From the NCBI GenBank assembly GCA_013416455.1, contig JACCES010000006.1, forward strand, positions 124,001 through 188,000: a stretch of DNA of 64,000 nt. The letters are read 5' to 3'. Both the position numbers and the translations under genes were made by a program. The notes below the pieces were generated by a model. It made no database searches. It was not told the DNA's origin and saw only the letters and a list, made by a program, of their open reading frames with translations. The DNA comes from Alcaligenaceae bacterium. Lineage in GTDB: Bacteria; Pseudomonadota; Gammaproteobacteria; Burkholderiales; Burkholderiaceae_B. Of this stretch, positions 39,907 to 48,018 are shown in pieces (the stretch's first letter is position 1; the number at the start of each line of letters is the position of its first letter).

Positions 39907-40902
39907 TCAGGACGATGCCGTCGTGCTCGATGCGTTGTCGTACAGTGCATCGAGGCCGTTCACATAGTTGGTTTCTTCCCGCAGATAATGCTGGATGATG
40001 GGCGACTCCCACTCCTTGGGGTCGGCCAGCACCCAGCTGCGGTCCTTGATGCCTTGCACCGTCAGATGGATGACAGCGGCTTCGATGGCTTCCTTGATGG
40101 ACAGCTGCGCGGGTTCGTTGCGTGTCACCCCGGCCTCTATTTCCAGCAGCTCCTTGAAGTTCACGAACTTGAAGACGCTGGGCCGGACTTCGTATGAATA
40201 GATCGTTTTGGTGGTCGACACGCTATGAAGGATCTGTCCATTGCGGATGTCCACGCTGCGCAGCCCGACGGTGACCTGATCCACCCGGTACTGAGTGGAA
40301 AGGCCGATGCCCAGGAAGCGCGCGCCCGCCCCTCCGGTCCGTACATTGCTTTCATAGGCCAGGATGCCGCCGTCGATCAGAATGGAAGCCGGCATCAGTG
40401 CGGGGTACTGGTTGCTCCGGTTCCCGTTGCCTTCATCCAGAGCCCGGACGATGCGGCGCTCGGTGAGCAGATCCTGCAGGTTCTCCCGCTCGACCGGCGT
40501 GAACCAGCCGGAATCCTTGAGCGCCTTGACCAGTATGGATGCCGCCCCCTGCGTGACCGAGGTTGAGAACGAGCTGTCGGGGGCGGCCTTGTACTGGCCC
40601 GTCTGGTCGCGGAATCCGTAGACGGCGGCGACCACGCGCCCCTTGGGGGCCGGGAGCCGCAGCAGATCGCGGGTGGCGGGCGAAGCCGGCGTCAGGCGGG
40701 CGGGGGATGGCCCGCTGTCCGAAGGTTCGTGGGGAATGGCGCAGGCCGCCAGCACGGCGGACATGAACATCACCGAGGCCACCGTCGCCATACGGGCGGG
40801 GCCGCTGCGCCCCGTGCAGGATGCCGCATTGATCTTGCCGGGGCAATCCGGGGCGCCCGTGTGCGACGAGGTGACCAGGCTTGCGCCTGGGTTCGCGGTC
40901 AT
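39907..40902 (-). CDS. csgG: Curli secretion lipoprotein CsgG
   Basis: CsgG forms the nonameric outer-membrane channel for curli subunits. The 331-residue protein has a lipobox (SAVLAACAIP), then VAAVYGFRDQTGQYK, TQGAASILVKALKDSGWFTPVER (residues about 119-141) and GILAYESNVRTGGAGARFLGIG in the channel region. The start at 40902 overlaps the csgF stop by 4 bases; it adds 37 residues before the lipoprotein signal, so an internal start at 40791 (MATVASVMFMSAVLAAC) is possible. Confidence 0.92.
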   Translation of the reverse strand: MTANPGASLVTSSHTGAPDCPGKINAASCTGRSGPARMATVASVMFMSAVLAACAIPHEPSDSGPSPARLTPASPATRDLLRLPAPKGRVVAAVYGFRDQTGQYKAAPDSSFSTSVTQGAASILVKALKDSGWFTPVERENLQDLLTERRIVRALDEGNGNRSNQYPALMPASILIDGGILAYESNVRTGGAGARFLGIGLSTQYRVDQVTVGLRSVDIRNGQILHSVSTTKTIYSYEVRPSVFKFVNFKELLEIEAGVTRNEPAQLSIKEAIEAAVIHLTVQGIKDRSWVLADPKEWESPIIQHYLREETNYVNGLDALYDNASSTTASS

Positions 40903-41360
40903 GACGCCACCTCGAACGAGCTGCTGGTGCCGTTGGTCTTGTCGGTGGTGGTGACGCGCAGCATGCCGCCGCCCATGTCGATGATGTTGATGATGAAGTT
41001 GCCGGTTTCCACCGTGCCGGGCTGGAGGCCGAAGCCCGGCCCCGAGATGGCCGCCGACGCATTGGCGGCCAGGCGATTCAGAATGCTGCGTTCCAGCGTC
41101 TCGTTGAATTGCTGCAGCGGTGTTTTGGCGGTCAGCGACGAGCGGCTCGCATCAACGCTGGGATCCGTGTACTTGTTCTGCGCCTGGGCAGAGTTCAGCA
41201 GGACAGGGCCATTGAGCGGACTGCCGCCGAACGATGGGTTCAACGGGTAATAGACCAGCTCGGATGCCATGGATGGACCAGAGGCCAGACCGCCGGTTGC
41301 CGCGAAGCATGCCGCAAGCAGGGGTTTCGTCAGGCTGGGCTTGAATGTTGTCTGTTTCAT
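40899..41360 (-). CDS. csgF: Curli assembly protein CsgF
   Basis: A 153-residue secreted protein with a signal peptide (ends SMASEL) and the conserved N-terminal CsgG-binding segment ELVYYPLNPSFGGSPLNGP. CsgF sits in the CsgG pore and positions CsgB at the cell surface. Its ends overlap csgE and csgG by 4 bases each, so the three are translated together. Confidence 0.92.
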   Translation of the reverse strand: MKQTTFKPSLTKPLLAACFAATGGLASGPSMASELVYYPLNPSFGGSPLNGPVLLNSAQAQNKYTDPSVDASRSSLTAKTPLQQFNETLERSILNRLAANASAAISGPGFGLQPGTVETGNFIINIIDMGGGMLRVTTTDKTNGTSSSFEVAS

Positions 41361-41833
41361 TGCAGCTCCTCGCGGGCAAGATCATGATCTTCGAACAGCA
41401 GCTGTTGCAGCTCCATATCGACGATGGTGTTGTAGACAATGCCGACCGCTCGCTGGCTGATGGCCTTCACTGCCGAACGGGCGGGTGACAGAAAGGTGCG
41501 GAATACACGTTTGTTCCTGTACTCGATCCAGATCTCGCTGCCGCGTATGGCGGTCGGGCGTTCGACGATGGAGATCGAGTAGCGTTCGTTGTTGTCGCGG
41601 GTTCTCCACCCGGTGCTGAAGTACTGGTAGAAATCATGGCCGACGATCGTGATGGTCCTGTTCAGGATCACGCCGCCGGGCAAGCCGTCGAGCGAGCGGC
41701 CCTGGAGCGATCCCGGCACAGGGGTCGGCAGTGGGTCCGCCGTGACCTGGGCCTGGATGCAGGTTGTCATGCCGGCCAGCAGCGTCGTCGCTGCAAGCTG
41801 TATGACCGATCGCAGTAGCGGAGTCGTCGCCAT
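41357..41833 (-). CDS. csgE: Curli assembly protein CsgE
   Basis: A 158-residue secreted protein with a signal peptide (ends CIQAQ) and the CsgE core: GLILNRTIT-like GVILNRTITIVGHDFYQYF, ERYSISIVERPTAIRGSEIW and FRTFLSPARS. CsgE caps the CsgG channel on the periplasmic side and selects subunits. It is the first gene of the curli operon; a GGGG lies 6 bases before its ATG. Confidence 0.92.
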   Translation of the reverse strand: MATTPLLRSVIQLAATTLLAGMTTCIQAQVTADPLPTPVPGSLQGRSLDGLPGGVILNRTITIVGHDFYQYFSTGWRTRDNNERYSISIVERPTAIRGSEIWIEYRNKRVFRTFLSPARSAVKAISQRAVGIVYNTIVDMELQQLLFEDHDLAREELQ

Positions 41834-42426
41834 GAGTAACCCCAGGGGTCGGATGCGTTGAGAAATATCGGGTTGGAAATCGGTTACGAGTTACTGCAAT
41901 CGTAAAGAGGGATATCCGAAGGGCGCAGAGGGTTGAACCCCTGGGCCGTTGCCGCCGATGGCCGGGGCCGGCGTGGCGGCAAGCTCAGGCCGGCTTGGCG
42001 TTTAGCCCGGGCCGGCAATCCGGTGGATCCGGGCTTTCTGTTTCATCCCACCCGGGCCGTCGCGGCAACCGCCCCCGGCCATTCCGGGTGCGGGCCGGGG
42101 GCGGTGCGCCGGGCCTCGAGAGCGGCAGGGATCCTGAACCGTCGGAGTTAGGGCTGCTTCCACCACGATGGGCGCGTTTCACCGAGCATGGCGATGGCCG
42201 GGCATGGGGCCCGGGCCGGTCGGAGGGAGACTTTTCGGCCATGCGCCCGGGCGCGGGCGTCGTCACGCCGATATCCTGTGCGGAGGCGGGGAGGGCCGTG
42301 GGCCATGATCGATGCGCCGCCGCGGGCGCCACCGCATGGCAGCCAGTGATGTGTGTGGGTCTGTGAGAGGTCTGGCGGAGGCGGGTCCGGGTTGAGGCGC
42401 GGGCCCCGCGCCGTCAGGAGGGCGGT
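41834..42426. other. Upstream region of the curli operon without a gene
   Basis: No gene recognised in 593 bases. The first 80 bases next to csgE are comparatively AT-rich and should hold the operon promoter on the minus strand, but no clear -35/-10 pair stands out. The rest is very GC-rich with several short hairpins, including AGCCCGG (42004-42010) with CCGGGCT (42029-42035). Confidence 0.4.
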
Positions 42427-43221
42427 TCAGCTGCTGGGGAAGAGGGTCGGGTTCTCGGATATTGCCGAAGGGAAGGCGTGTGCTTCCAGAGGGGAAGGCC
42501 GTTCCGGGCCGGGCATTCTGAGAGTGGCGCCCTGGGCCAGTGCGACAAATACGGCTTCGTTGCGGTTATGTACGCCGAGCCGCTGATAAAGGGCCTCGAT
42601 ATGGCCTTTCGTTGTTGCCATGGAGATATTCAACTGGCGGCAGATCAGTTTGATGGGGTAGCCCTGGGCGAGCAGAAGCAGCACTTCGTACTGTCTTGCG
42701 CTGAGCCCGAGCATCTTGGCTTCATCGATTTCAAGCTTGAGTGCGGAATTTTTGTGCATGTTGAATCCGGATCGAGGCGATGGCGGATATGTGCCTGGCG
42801 ATATGCTCGCGGGGGTGTAGCCTGACAGGGAAGGCGGGTGGCTGCGTGAAATGATGTTCTTGCAGTGAGACAGCGAACGGATCGACGACAGGATGGCTTC
42901 CGCAGCGGATGAAGTGGAAATATAGCCGACGACGATCGCCGGCAGGCTGCCCCAGGAAGGCGGGATGGCGGGCGTCTCGGACAACAGCACGATGCGTTTG
43001 GGCGCGTGGATGCGGCGGGCGGCCTGTATCAGCAGGTTGATGCGTTCTTCAGGGTGGGCGCTCAGCAGCACGATGTCGGCGGGGGCCGAATGCGGCGCGC
43101 TCTGATAAAGGTCGTCATAGTTCTGACATTTGATGCGATCGGGCGATGTCAGGTATCCCATCAGCGTGGAGAGGCCGAGTCGCAGAAGAGGGTGCGGTTC
43201 GATGATGACAATGTGTACCAT
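42427..43221 (-). CDS. LuxR/NarL-type regulator with a degenerate receiver (CsgD-like position)
   Basis: A 264-residue regulator with an N-terminal receiver-like domain (1-120) and a C-terminal LuxR helix-turn-helix (LGLSARQYEVLLLLAQGYP, then NISMATTKGHIEALYQRLG). In the receiver the usual aspartate after the third strand is a serine (ADIVLLSAHP) and the acidic pair of strand one is IIEPHP, so phosphorylation is unlikely. It faces the curli operon in the same direction and is the likely regulator, in the role of CsgD. Assignment as CsgD itself is not certain. Confidence 0.85.
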   Translation of the reverse strand: MVHIVIIEPHPLLRLGLSTLMGYLTSPDRIKCQNYDDLYQSAPHSAPADIVLLSAHPEERINLLIQAARRIHAPKRIVLLSETPAIPPSWGSLPAIVVGYISTSSAAEAILSSIRSLSHCKNIISRSHPPSLSGYTPASISPGTYPPSPRSGFNMHKNSALKLEIDEAKMLGLSARQYEVLLLLAQGYPIKLICRQLNISMATTKGHIEALYQRLGVHNRNEAVFVALAQGATLRMPGPERPSPLEAHAFPSAISENPTLFPSS

Positions 43222-43710
43222 CGGTTCACTCCTGAACGAGTTGACCAGGGGCGGTCGGAGAGGGTGATTTGCAACCGGTCTTTCAAGACTGAACTATGAC
43301 ATGCGGGATCGACACATGTAGTTTCATCAATGTGTTCAAATGTATTAAATTACAACATCCTTGCACTGCATCGATATAAGAGGGGGGCTCTATGCTTCGC
43401 TGGCATCCAGCCGCGTTTTTCGGCTGATTCCGGGCGGAGCGCACAGGAAGGCTACGACCTCGCCATCAAGCTTTCGCGCATGGCCGTCAAATACACGCAG
43501 CCTTCGGCGGAAATGCGCGATAAGTTACGGCCGGTATATGGTGAAGACGCCGTCTGAAGCGTCGGCAGCCTGTTCGTTCCACAACTCGGAACTTTGTCGC
43601 CGTTTGTAACGGAAATGCAATGATCCCGCTATAGAATTTGCAAAAAAACAGAGATAAGGCGGTCATGCCGGGCCAGGCTAGGTCAGGCCCGGCAAGAGGC
43701 CTCTCCGATC
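43222..43710. other. Intergenic region with a doubtful small frame
   Basis: A + frame at 43330-43557 ends with GYDLAIKLSRMAVKYTQPS and MRDKLRPVYGEDAV, which has the codon use of real coding sequence, but its first half does not and no ribosome-binding site is visible. It could be the end of a lost gene. The AT-rich block 43290-43370 is the upstream region of the LuxR-type regulator. Nothing else seen. Confidence 0.35.
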
Positions 43711-44157
43711 ATGGCAAAGGAACGTTCGAGACAATCCCCGCCCAGAGCCGGTGCCTGGGCCATCATCTACTGTGCCGCTACCGACAAATTCCTGTTCGGC
43801 AAGCGTTCCGCCGTGGTCAGCAACAGCGGGGCCTGGAATTTTTTCGGCGGGCGTATCGACCGCGGCGAAGGGCCGTGCAGCGCCTTGAGGCGGGAACTGG
43901 CCGAGGAAACCGGCTTGCGCATCAAGTCCAAACGCCTGAGCAAATTGAGCCGGATAGCGAAACCCGGGAAAGGGAAGCGCGCTTGCGGCCGCGAACTTCA
44001 CTATTATTTGCTGACGGTCGACAGGGAAGTGGTGCCCCGGCTGAATCATGAGCATTCGGGTTTTGGCTGGTTCAAGCGCAACAGCCTGCCTGCACGGTTC
44101 AATCGTCCCACGACACTGGCTATCAGACGGGGCCTGCTCAAGACCATCAAGCTCTGA
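43711..44157 (+). CDS. Nudix hydrolase
   Basis: A 148-residue Nudix-fold hydrolase with a complete Nudix box: GRIDRGEGPCSALRRELAEE, then TGL (about residues 48-70). It would cleave a nucleoside diphosphate linked to another group. The substrate is not known; its position, convergent with a ParA/CHAD/polyphosphate kinase gene group, makes a diadenosine polyphosphate possible but unproven. Confidence 0.88.
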   Translation: MAKERSRQSPPRAGAWAIIYCAATDKFLFGKRSAVVSNSGAWNFFGGRIDRGEGPCSALRRELAEETGLRIKSKRLSKLSRIAKPGKGKRACGRELHYYLLTVDREVVPRLNHEHSGFGWFKRNSLPARFNRPTTLAIRRGLLKTIKL

Positions 44158-44314
44158 CCTTGCGCAAGGCGCAAGCCTTCGCGCACCGGCGGGCGTTTCG
44201 GATGTGCCATGCATGGAACAGCGCCAGGGCACTGTTCCATTTCCGGCCTTATTGCTCGCGGCGCGGTGAAGAACTCCGGCCCGTCGGCCGGAGCGGCGGC
44301 GGACAGGTCTGTGA

Positions 44315-45067
44315 TCAGGCTTCGCCGATTCTTTCCATGAGCTCTTCGCCAAGTTCCCGATAGGCTTTACTGGCGGCGCTGTTTGCGGCGGTTGCCACGA
44401 CCGGCGCACGCAGGATGCCCATGCGTTCGACGTCGGAAGCAAATGGAATGCGGGTATTCAGGAAGCGCCGCTTGTGCGCGGCGCTCATTGCGGTGATGGT
44501 TTCGCCATGCAGGCTCTTGACGCTTTGCACCATGGAAAAGAACCCGTGCAGTTTTTTCTCGGAAAGCTTGTCCTGCTTGAAGAAATCGAGAAGCTGCTCA
44601 AAGGTCCGTTGCGAGAGGGTTGTTGGAATGACGGGCACCAGCACGGCGTCGGCGGATCGGAAGACGTTTTCCGAAAGAAGGGAAATGCTTGGCGGGCAAT
44701 CCAACAGGACGATGTCGTAGTCCTGCTTGACCCCTTTCAGCGCCTTTTTCAGCCGCGAGCGGCTGTCACGCATGCGTGAAAGGAAGACATCGAAGTCGCG
44801 AAAGCTCATGTTGGCCGGCAGGATGTCGAGGTTGCCGTAATCGCTGCCGCGGATTGCGTCGGTGAATTTCTTGACGTCCTTGAAAAAGGCCGCTTCCGTG
44901 AGTTTCTTCGATGGCTTCACGCGAAAATAGAAACTCGATGCGCCCTGAGGGTCGAGGTCGCACAAGAGAGTCCGTCTGCCGGCCGCCGCCAGGGTGTAGG
45001 CCAGATTGACGGCAACGGCCGTCTTGCCCACACCCCCCTTGTTCGAATAGCAGGCGATGATCTTCAT
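44315..45067 (-). CDS. ParA/MinD-type ATPase
   Basis: A 250-residue cytoskeletal ATPase with the deviant Walker A loop KGGVGKTAVAVNLA (about residues 10-23), the A' motif LLCDLDPQGASS and Walker B IVLLDCPPS. No DNA-binding N-terminal extension is present, as in chromosomal small ParA or McdA types. Such proteins form gradients on the nucleoid that move or space cargo. The gene overlaps the CHAD gene upstream by 4 bases (ATGA), so the CHAD protein is a natural cargo or adaptor candidate. No parB-like gene is adjacent. Confidence 0.9.
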   Translation of the reverse strand: MKIIACYSNKGGVGKTAVAVNLAYTLAAAGRRTLLCDLDPQGASSFYFRVKPSKKLTEAAFFKDVKKFTDAIRGSDYGNLDILPANMSFRDFDVFLSRMRDSRSRLKKALKGVKQDYDIVLLDCPPSISLLSENVFRSADAVLVPVIPTTLSQRTFEQLLDFFKQDKLSEKKLHGFFSMVQSVKSLHGETITAMSAAHKRRFLNTRIPFASDVERMGILRAPVVATAANSAASKAYRELGEELMERIGEA

Positions 45068-46593
45068 ATGTCATCCTTTCGTTCTTGAAAGAGCTCGCTG
45101 AAAGCCTGTTGCACTTTCGGACGATTGAATCGCGCAAAGCTCTTCATGACCTTTGCGCGTTCTTCGAGCTGGCGGCCGTGAAGCACAGTGATGAGTGCGC
45201 CGACGCTCTGGGCGACTTCCAGATCGGCGCCCTTGCGGCTGTGGCTCTGCGCCAGCAGAAAGGCATGCAGGCTTTGCTGCTGGACCGAATAGTCGTTGAA
45301 GCGGCCCAGATTGTCCTGCAGGCCTTTCAATGGCTTGAGCAGCCCGTCGAGTGCCGGTTTGGGGAATACCGGGCTGAAGAATTCCATGAGATAGCGCAGC
45401 TTCTTGCAATGGATGCGTAGCTGATGGATTTCGTCGTCCTTGGTGTCGGGGGTGATTCCCGCCGCTATTTTGCATACCTTGCGGTAGCGGTGCCAGATCC
45501 GCTCGCAGGCGTATCCATGAGCCGGAAGGTCGGCCTTTTCCCCGCGTTTCAGGGTTTTCGGCCGGGAGAAACGCTTTGCGAGGCCGCTGATCCGTCGTTT
45601 GTAACCGGCGCTGCTCAGATGGCGTGCCAGCCGGGTTTTCTCGGCGGTTCTTTGAGCCGAGAACAGCCCGAACAGGGTGTCCAGCCCGCCGTGCAGGCTT
45701 TCCGGCAGGAGATCATAGAATTTCTGCTTTTCCAGCAAATAGACATCGAGATCCCGCAGAGGCCCGGTGGGGGCCGCCAGGGCCGAGAAATCGGCCTTCA
45801 GGCCGGCTGTCAACGCGTCATCGTAGACGCCTTTGAACAGGCTCAGCACCGAGCGGATCTTGCGCAGCTGGACGCGGTAGTCGTGAAGGAATTCCGTATC
45901 GAAATCGGCAATGATGCCGGACTCGTTTGCGCGCAGGGCCGGAATATGGCCGGAGATGATCTTGTTTGCGGCATCGAATGCCGTTTCGGTGCCGGCGATG
46001 GGGATTTCCGGCTTGGCGTCGTAAGCGGCTTGCCCGGGAAACAACTGTTCATGCAGGGTGCCGCAGCCGGAGGCAATACCGCCCAGGGCGCCGACATGTT
46101 CGCGCAATGAGGCCAGCGATTCGCCGTAGCCCCGTATCCCCTGGAGGACGACCAGGGTTGCCGCATGGCCTTCCCGCGTCGTGAAACGCATGACATGAGC
46201 GCGACAATGCGTCTTGCCGTCGTCGTCCACGAACGCGAGAATATGCTGCTGTCGTTCCCCCGACCCGACGGGCAGCAGGCTGCGCAGCGGGGACAGATCC
46301 CGCAGGGCGCGCTTGACCGGGCCATTTGGGAAATCGGTGACGAAGCGTACCTTGCGCTTGAGCGTTTGCGAGATGGGCGGGCCGAACTGGCTCAGCAGTT
46401 CATACGCCGTGCCGGTCTTCAGCAGCAGGCGGCCCGAGCGGCGCAGCGATTGATCGAAGCAGTCCAGTGCGGTGAACGCGGTGGTTTCGGCGTCGTGCAA
46501 GGCCAGGGGCGCGAGTTTCCCGAGGGCCAGCGTGGCCAGATCACCGGCCGCCGCATGCGGCAGCGAGTAGAGGTCGATGGGGGGCTCCGTCAT
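45064..46593 (-). CDS. CHAD-domain protein with N-terminal CYTH-like region
   Basis: A 509-residue protein. Residues about 205-490 form a CHAD domain, an all-helical fold with conserved basic and histidine residues (FLHDYRVQLRKIRSVLSLF, then IHQLRIHCKKLRYLMEFF) that binds inorganic polyphosphate. Residues 1-200 resemble a very degenerate CYTH (triphosphate-tunnel) domain, for example SLRRSGRLLLK and HILAFVDDDGKTHCRAHV; this part is an inference. It overlaps both the ribbon-helix-helix gene before it and the ParA gene after it by 4 bases. Confidence 0.88.
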   Translation of the reverse strand: MTEPPIDLYSLPHAAAGDLATLALGKLAPLALHDAETTAFTALDCFDQSLRRSGRLLLKTGTAYELLSQFGPPISQTLKRKVRFVTDFPNGPVKRALRDLSPLRSLLPVGSGERQQHILAFVDDDGKTHCRAHVMRFTTREGHAATLVVLQGIRGYGESLASLREHVGALGGIASGCGTLHEQLFPGQAAYDAKPEIPIAGTETAFDAANKIISGHIPALRANESGIIADFDTEFLHDYRVQLRKIRSVLSLFKGVYDDALTAGLKADFSALAAPTGPLRDLDVYLLEKQKFYDLLPESLHGGLDTLFGLFSAQRTAEKTRLARHLSSAGYKRRISGLAKRFSRPKTLKRGEKADLPAHGYACERIWHRYRKVCKIAAGITPDTKDDEIHQLRIHCKKLRYLMEFFSPVFPKPALDGLLKPLKGLQDNLGRFNDYSVQQQSLHAFLLAQSHSRKGADLEVAQSVGALITVLHGRQLEERAKVMKSFARFNRPKVQQAFSELFQERKDDI

Positions 46594-46793
46594 CCATTCT
46601 TCTTTGTGAGTTTGCGCAGATGGGCCTCGACCAGGGTTTCGATGATTTTCTGTACGCTGGTGTTTTCTTCGATGGCGTGTATTTTCAATGCCGTCAGCGT
46701 CTTCTTGTTGAGCCTCAGCGAGGTGTTCTTCTTGCCGTCGGCGTTCGACTTTGACCCGCCCGTCTTTTCTTTCACCATGTCTTTCGTCTTCAT
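46590..46793 (-). CDS. Ribbon-helix-helix protein
   Basis: A 67-residue protein: a lysine-rich tail (residues 1-22) followed by a ribbon-helix-helix domain (TSLRLNKKTLTALKIHAIEE, then NTSVQKIIETLVEAHLRKL). This is the layout of small partition repressors and centromere-binding proteins such as ParG or omega, and also of CopG antitoxins. It starts a tightly overlapped gene set with CHAD and ParA. Two TGACGTCA palindromes lie immediately upstream of the start codon and are its likely operator. Confidence 0.8.
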   Translation of the reverse strand: MKTKDMVKEKTGGSKSNADGKKNTSLRLNKKTLTALKIHAIEENTSVQKIIETLVEAHLRKLTKKNG

Positions 46794-46795
46794 TT

Positions 46796-46831
46796 TGACG
46801 TCATTGTTTCATGACGTCATCCTCTCGTCAA
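46796..46831 (-). promoter_or_regulatory. Promoter and tandem palindromic operator of the RHH-CHAD-ParA genes
   Basis: On the minus strand TTGACG (46831-46826) and AACAAT (46808-46803) are 17 bases apart and could form a promoter. Two copies of the perfect palindrome TGACGTCA lie at 46812-46819 and 46796-46803, 16 bases centre to centre. One lies between -35 and -10, the other at the start of transcription. The predicted start is only a few bases before the ATG at 46793, so the messenger may be leaderless. Autoregulation by the ribbon-helix-helix protein is inferred. Confidence 0.55.
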
Positions 46832-46872
46832 GGAGAGCGAGCCTTGCTCGGAAGGAAGGCTCGAACGCCTGA

Positions 46873-47808
46873 TCAGTAGACGGGCGGGACGTACATGTCC
46901 GCGGGAACGGGATGGCGAAAGTAATCCGGGCTGTATTCGCGTTTCGGCAGAACGATTTCGGGCGTCTCGAGTTCGCCATAGGGAATCTGGCCGAGCAGGT
47001 GATGGATGCAGTTCAGCCGGGCGCGTTTCTTGTCCACGCCGTCGACGATCCACCAGGGCGCTTCGGGGATGTGGGTGCGTTCGAGCATGGTTTCCTTGGC
47101 CTTGGTATAGCTTTCCCAGCGACGGCGGGATTCCAGATCCATGGGGCTGAGCTTCCATTGCTTGAGAGGGTCGCGGATGCGCATCAGGAACCGCAGGTGC
47201 TGCTCTTCATCCGTGATCGAGAACCAGTATTTCACCAGGACGATGCCCGAGCGGACCAGCATTCTTTCGAACTCGGGCACTGTGCGGAAGAATTCCTCGC
47301 ATTCGTCGTCGGTGCAGAACCCCATCACCTTCTCGACGCCGGCGCGGTTGTACCAGCTGCGATCGAAGAGCACGATTTCACCACCCGCCGGCAGGTGCGA
47401 TACGTAGCGCTGGAAATACCATTGTGTGCGTTCTCGCTCGCTGGGCGCGGGCAGGGCGGCAACCCGGCAGATCCGCGGGTTGAGCCGCTGGGTGATGCGC
47501 TTGATGGCGCCCCCTTTGCCGGCCGCGTCGCGGCCCTCGAACAGCACGACGATCTTGAGCTTGTGAGCCTGGACCCAGTCCTGGAGCTTCACCAGTTCAC
47601 GTTGCAGCCGGAACAGTTCGCGGAAGTAGAAGCGGCGATCCAGATGCCCGTCGGCCGTGGGCCCTTGAGGGGGAACTTCGAGCAGCAGCTCATCGAGGCG
47701 GTCGTCGTCCAGTTCCATTTCCAGTTCTTCATCGAAGCTGTCGAGCAGATCCGCTTCTGCGCGCTGGGCCGCAGACAGAGGGGCATGCGAGGAATGAGTG
47801 TCGGTCAT
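46873..47808 (-). CDS. ppk2: Polyphosphate kinase 2
   Basis: A 311-residue PPK2-family kinase that transfers phosphate between polyphosphate and nucleotides. The Walker A loop is FEGRDAAGKGGAIKRI (about residue 91 onward), the Walker B/lid region LFDRSWYNRAGVEKVMGFC, and the family motif FLMRIRDPLKQWKLSPMD. The length matches single-domain class I enzymes, which phosphorylate nucleoside diphosphates. Its acidic N-terminus (LDSFDEELEMELDDD) is longer than usual. It lies upstream of, and in the same direction as, the RHH-CHAD-ParA genes. Confidence 0.93.
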   Translation of the reverse strand: MTDTHSSHAPLSAAQRAEADLLDSFDEELEMELDDDRLDELLLEVPPQGPTADGHLDRRFYFRELFRLQRELVKLQDWVQAHKLKIVVLFEGRDAAGKGGAIKRITQRLNPRICRVAALPAPSERERTQWYFQRYVSHLPAGGEIVLFDRSWYNRAGVEKVMGFCTDDECEEFFRTVPEFERMLVRSGIVLVKYWFSITDEEQHLRFLMRIRDPLKQWKLSPMDLESRRRWESYTKAKETMLERTHIPEAPWWIVDGVDKKRARLNCIHHLLGQIPYGELETPEIVLPKREYSPDYFRHPVPADMYVPPVY

Positions 47809-48018
47809 ATCGGATACAGGAAGGGAAGAAGGTCCCGTCAGTTTGCCTCACGGTCCTGGCGGTTTCATGACAATGGACGCACCAGGGCCCGGGATATCGT
47901 TCATGCGGCGGCCTGTCGTCGCCGGGGGAAGCGGCGAAGAGGGGTACGATTCCGTACAGGGCGGCGGGATTGCCATCATCCGCGCCGCGGCAATCCACAT
48001 TGTCGAAGGAAAAAAATC

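Noticed and set aside
42004-42042. Hairpin AGCCCGG/CCGGGCT followed by a T-rich stretch, as a terminator
   Set aside because: No + strand gene precedes it, and the loop of 18 bases and broken T run are poor for a terminator.
44214-44293. Two hairpins between the Nudix and ParA genes as a bidirectional terminator
   Set aside because: Both stems are perfect (TGGAACAG/CTGTTCCA and CTCCGGCC/GGCCGGAG) but neither is followed by a T run, so termination cannot be claimed.
46590-46793. The ribbon-helix-helix protein as an antitoxin of a toxin-antitoxin pair
   Set aside because: The overlapping neighbour is a large CHAD protein, not a small toxin, and the third gene is ParA; a partition-type role fits better.
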